Positions 61,136 to 64,000 of a stretch of 64,000 bases of DNA are shown piece after piece (the stretch's first letter is position 1; each line of letters opens with the position of its first letter). The position numbers and the translations under genes were made by a program. The notes beneath the pieces are model-generated. The model did not search any database, was not told the DNA's origin, and worked only from the letters and a program-made list of their open reading frames with translations. The DNA is from Mycolicibacterium goodii. Its GTDB lineage: Bacteria > Actinomycetota > Actinomycetes > Mycobacteriales > Mycobacteriaceae. Where the stretch lies: NCBI RefSeq assembly GCF_001187505.1, contig NZ_CP012150.1, positions 1,550,001 through 1,614,000 on the forward strand, in the 5' to 3' direction.

Positions 61136-63954
61136 TGACGCTGCTCTCAGAACCCGATTTCGGCACGCCGGCCAAGCCGGGCCCGGCGACGGTCACCGTG
61201 GAGGTCGACGGGATCGAAGTCCGCGTCCCGGAGGGCACGTCGGTGATGCGTGCGGCCGCCGAGGCCGGCATCGACGTACCCAAGCTGTGCGCCACCGACC
61301 GGCTTGACGCGTTCGGGTCCTGCCGGCTGTGCCTGGTCGAGATCGACGGCCGCCGTGGCACACCCGCGTCGTGCACCACGCCGGTGGCCGAGGGCATGGT
61401 GGTGCACACCCAGACCCCGAAGGTGGCCAAGCTCCGCGAAAGCGTCATGGAGCTCTACATCTCCGACCATCCGCTGGACTGCCTGACCTGCCCGGCCAAC
61501 GGTGACTGCGAGTTGCAGGACATGGCGGGCGTCGTCGGGTTGCGGCAGGTGCGTTACGGCTACGACGGCGCCAACCACTTCGACGCCGAACCCGACCACA
61601 GCAACCCGTATTTCGACTTCGACCCGTCCAAGTGCATCGCGTGCTCGCGGTGCGTGCGGGCGTGCGGTGAGATCCAGGGGACGTTCGCGCTGACCATCGA
61701 GGGACGCGGGTTCGACTCGAAGGTGTCGCCGGGTGCGGGTGAGCTGTTCATGGATTCCGAATGCGTGTCGTGTGGCGCCTGTGTGCAGGCCTGCCCCACG
61801 GCCACGCTGCAGGAACGCTCGGTCGTGGAACTCGGCATCCCGACCCGCTCGGTGACCACCACGTGCGCGTACTGCGGTGTCGGCTGCTCGTTCAAGGCCG
61901 AACTGCGTGGTGACGAACTGGTCCGCATGGTGCCGCAGAAGGCCGGTGGCGCCAACGAGGGACACTCGTGTGTCAAGGGCCGGTTCGCGTTCGGCTATGC
62001 GACACACCCGGACCGCATGCTGCGCCCCATGGTCCGCGACCGGATCACCGACCCCTGGCGCGAGGTCGAGTGGGACGAGGCGATCAACACGGTGGCCCGC
62101 CGCATGCTCGAGATCGCCCAGCGGCACGGATCCGGCGCGATCGGTGCGATCACGTCGTCACGCTGCACCAACGAAGAGGTGTACGTCGTGCAGAAGATGG
62201 TGCGCGCCGCGTTCGGCAACAACAACGTCGACACCTGCGCGCGGGTGTGCCACTCGCCCACGGGCTACGGGCTCAAGCAGACGTTCGGCGAATCCGCAGG
62301 CACGCAGGACTTCCGGTCGGTCGCCGAGGCCGACGTCATCATGGTCATCGGGGCCAACCCGACCGACGGGCACCCGGTGTTCGCGTCGCGGATGAAGCAG
62401 CGGATTCGCCAGGGTGCGCGGTTGATCGTCGTCGATCCGCGCCGCATCGACCTCGTCCGCTCACCGCACATCGAGGCCGACCATCACCTGCAGTTGCGTC
62501 CGGGCAGCAACGTCGCGGTGGTCAACGCCATGGCGCACGTCGTGGTGACCGAGGGGCTCGCCGACGCGTCGTTCGTGGCCGAGCGGTGCGAGGGCTTCGG
62601 CGAATGGGCCGAGTTCATCGCCCGCGAGGAGAACAGCCCGGAAGCGGTCGAACCGATCACCGGGGTGCCCGCCGAGGAGCTGCGCGCCGCGGCCCGCCTG
62701 TACGCGCTGGCGCCGAACGCCGCGATCTACTACGGCCTCGGGGTCACCGAGCACAGCCAGGGCTCGACCATGGTTATCGGTATGGCCAACCTTGCGATGG
62801 CGTGCGGCAACATCGGCCGCGACGGTGTCGGCGTGAACCCGCTGCGCGGCCAGAACAACGTGCAGGGGTCCTGCGACATGGGTTCGTTCCCGCACGAGTT
62901 GCCCGGCTACCGGCACGTGTCCGACGACGCGGTCCGGCAGGTGTTCGAGAAGCTCTGGGGCACCGAGCTGTTGGCCGAGCCGGGACTGCGCATCCCGAAC
63001 ATGTTCGACGCCGCGATCGAGGGCACCTTCCGCGGCCTGTTCGTGCATGGCGAGGATATCGCCCAGTCGGATCCGAACGTCAAGCATGTTCTCGCGGCTC
63101 TGGAGGCGATGGAACTCGTGGTCGTGCAGGACCTGTTCCTGAACGAGACGTCGAAGTACGCGCACGTGTTCCTGCCCGGCGCCTCGTTTTTGGAGAAGGA
63201 CGGAACCTTCACCAACGCCGAACGGCGGATCAACCGTGTGCGTGCGGTGATGAAACCCAAGAGCGGCAGACACGAATGGGACATCGTCTGCCAGATCGCC
63301 ACGGCCATGGGCTATCCCATGCACTACGACCACCCGAGCCAGATCATGGACGAGATCGCCGCGCTGACACCGACGTTCACCGGCGTCTCGTTCGACAAAC
63401 TCGACGAGCTGGGCAGCATCCAGTGGCCGTGTGACGGGGACGCACCCGAGGGCACCCCGATCATGCACGTCGACGCGTTCACCAGGGGGCTCGGCCGGTT
63501 CGTGCCCACCCCGTTCGTGCCGACCGACGAGCGCAGCACCCGGCGGTTCCCGCTCATCCTCACCACCGGACGGATCCTCAGCCAGTACAACGTGGGAGCG
63601 CAGACCCGGCGGACGGCCAACATCGCCTGGCACGCCGAGGATGTGCTCGAGATCCATCCGCACGATGCCGAGGTGCGGGGGATCGCCGATGGCGATCTGG
63701 TGACGCTGGCCAGTCGCGTCGGCGAGACCAGGTTGCACGCGCAGATTTCCGACCGGATGCCCACCGGGGTCGTGTACACCACGTTCCACTATCCGGTCAC
63801 CGGGGCGAATGTCGTGACCACGGACAACTCCGACTGGGCCACGAACTGTCCCGAGTACAAGGTGACCGCCGTCCAGGTCGCCTTGGCACACCCGACCGCA
63901 CGGCAGGCCGAAGCACGGGTCACCGGGCTTCCCGAGACACAACTGGTGAGGTGA
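61135..63954 (+). CDS. fdsA: NAD-linked formate dehydrogenase alpha subunit (FdsA)
   Basis: A 939-residue molybdenum enzyme. A NuoG-like N-terminus with [2Fe-2S] (Cys52, 63, 66, 80), further clusters (Cys116/119/125; 167/170/173/177; 210/213/216/220; 244/247/251/279). Active-site Cys372 (ARVCHSPTG) is a Cys, not selenocysteine. It oxidises formate to CO2 in the cytosol; no twin-arginine signal. ATG 61135 overlaps the fdsB TGA. Confidence 0.92.
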   Translation: MTLLSEPDFGTPAKPGPATVTVEVDGIEVRVPEGTSVMRAAAEAGIDVPKLCATDRLDAFGSCRLCLVEIDGRRGTPASCTTPVAEGMVVHTQTPKVAKLRESVMELYISDHPLDCLTCPANGDCELQDMAGVVGLRQVRYGYDGANHFDAEPDHSNPYFDFDPSKCIACSRCVRACGEIQGTFALTIEGRGFDSKVSPGAGELFMDSECVSCGACVQACPTATLQERSVVELGIPTRSVTTTCAYCGVGCSFKAELRGDELVRMVPQKAGGANEGHSCVKGRFAFGYATHPDRMLRPMVRDRITDPWREVEWDEAINTVARRMLEIAQRHGSGAIGAITSSRCTNEEVYVVQKMVRAAFGNNNVDTCARVCHSPTGYGLKQTFGESAGTQDFRSVAEADVIMVIGANPTDGHPVFASRMKQRIRQGARLIVVDPRRIDLVRSPHIEADHHLQLRPGSNVAVVNAMAHVVVTEGLADASFVAERCEGFGEWAEFIAREENSPEAVEPITGVPAEELRAAARLYALAPNAAIYYGLGVTEHSQGSTMVIGMANLAMACGNIGRDGVGVNPLRGQNNVQGSCDMGSFPHELPGYRHVSDDAVRQVFEKLWGTELLAEPGLRIPNMFDAAIEGTFRGLFVHGEDIAQSDPNVKHVLAALEAMELVVVQDLFLNETSKYAHVFLPGASFLEKDGTFTNAERRINRVRAVMKPKSGRHEWDIVCQIATAMGYPMHYDHPSQIMDEIAALTPTFTGVSFDKLDELGSIQWPCDGDAPEGTPIMHVDAFTRGLGRFVPTPFVPTDERSTRRFPLILTTGRILSQYNVGAQTRRTANIAWHAEDVLEIHPHDAEVRGIADGDLVTLASRVGETRLHAQISDRMPTGVVYTTFHYPVTGANVVTTDNSDWATNCPEYKVTAVQVALAHPTARQAEARVTGLPETQLVR

Positions 63955-63955
63955 G

Positions 63956-64000
63956 ATGCAGGTTCACGAAGCGCCCAAGAAGGCAGCCAACGAGATCAAG
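63956..64000 (+). CDS. probable fds operon subunit (FdsD?), cut by window end
   Basis: ATG 63956 starts 1 bp after fdsA and reads MQVHEAPKKAANEIK to the window edge. Position and short polar start fit the delta subunit FdsD, but FdhD or another assembly protein is possible. Confidence 0.45.
   Translation, partial: MQVHEAPKKAANEIK

Noticed and set aside
62239..62260. Selenocysteine in FdsA
   Set aside because: The catalytic codon is TGC (Cys372), not TGA.
1..64000. tRNA, rRNA, CRISPR or IS elements
   Set aside because: No cloverleaf-like stretch, regular spaced repeats or transposase-like frame was seen on either strand.

Overview
The window is high-GC actinobacterial DNA of a fast-growing mycobacterium (Mycolicibacterium, M. 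smegmatis-like). The diagnosis rests on a complete mce1 locus (mce1R / fadD5-yrbE1AB-mce1ABCDEF plus four Mce-associated genes), a PtpB-type phosphatase next to fadE2, an OxyS-type LysR gene beside oxcA, an REP13E12-type HNH protein, and repeated leaderless starts in which a TANNNT -10 box lies 6-7 nt before an ATG. Genes are packed and often joined by ATGA/GTGA overlaps. There is no tRNA, rRNA, IS element, phage or CRISPR array, and no gene-free stretch longer than about 215 bp.

Layout. 0-5.1 kb: DUF456 protein (5' cut), YceI-like protein, PtpB, FadE2, an MFS pump and a LysR regulator. 5.1-9.8 kb: NarL-type two-component pair, LytR/Cps2A/Psr protein, acyl-CoA dehydrogenase. 9.8-13.9 kb: transhydrogenase pntA (fused alpha)-pntB and a CorA-like channel. 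13.9-16.7 kb: a sulfonate/taurine-type ABC transporter preceded by a 12-codon poly-cysteine upstream ORF that can pair with the region just before the transporter start. 16.7-20 kb: a small catabolic operon (quinone oxidoreductase-like, haloacid dehalogenase-like, alpha/beta hydrolase) divergent from a CGNR zinc-finger regulator, followed by a previously easy-to-miss 36-codon leaderless gene. 20-27.6 kb: TetR-SDR, a tripartite tricarboxylate-type transporter (TctCBA), a GntR/FCD regulator with a galactarate/talarate dehydratase-like enolase, and a zinc alcohol dehydrogenase; together they look like a sugar-acid uptake and catabolism cassette. 27.6-28.5 kb: thioesterase and START-like proteins.

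28.5-44 kb is the mce1 lipid-import operon with its divergent FadR-like repressor. 44-47.3 kb: DUF1275 protein, HNH/13E12 protein, MOSC protein. 47.3-51.6 kb: a second transhydrogenase with split alpha subunit (pntAa-pntAb-pntB), translationally coupled to a ThiC paralogue that lacks the C-terminal iron-sulfur motif. 51.7-55.7 kb: ketopantoate-reductase-like protein, pyruvate kinase, a PAS-only protein and OxyS. 55.9-64 kb: oxalyl-CoA decarboxylase, formyl-CoA:oxalate CoA-transferase and a cytosolic NAD-linked molybdenum formate dehydrogenase (fdsG-fdsB-fdsA, next subunit cut by the window end).

How they fit: oxalate is turned to formate by OxcA/Frc and formate to NADH by Fds; the neighbouring transhydrogenase could convert that NADH to NADPH. 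The most interesting non-coding signals are the poly-Cys attenuator (13.95-14.03 kb), an 11-bp-arm operator overlapping a leaderless start (26.42 kb), and clustered GCATAC half-sites in the pnt/panE/oxyS intergenic regions.
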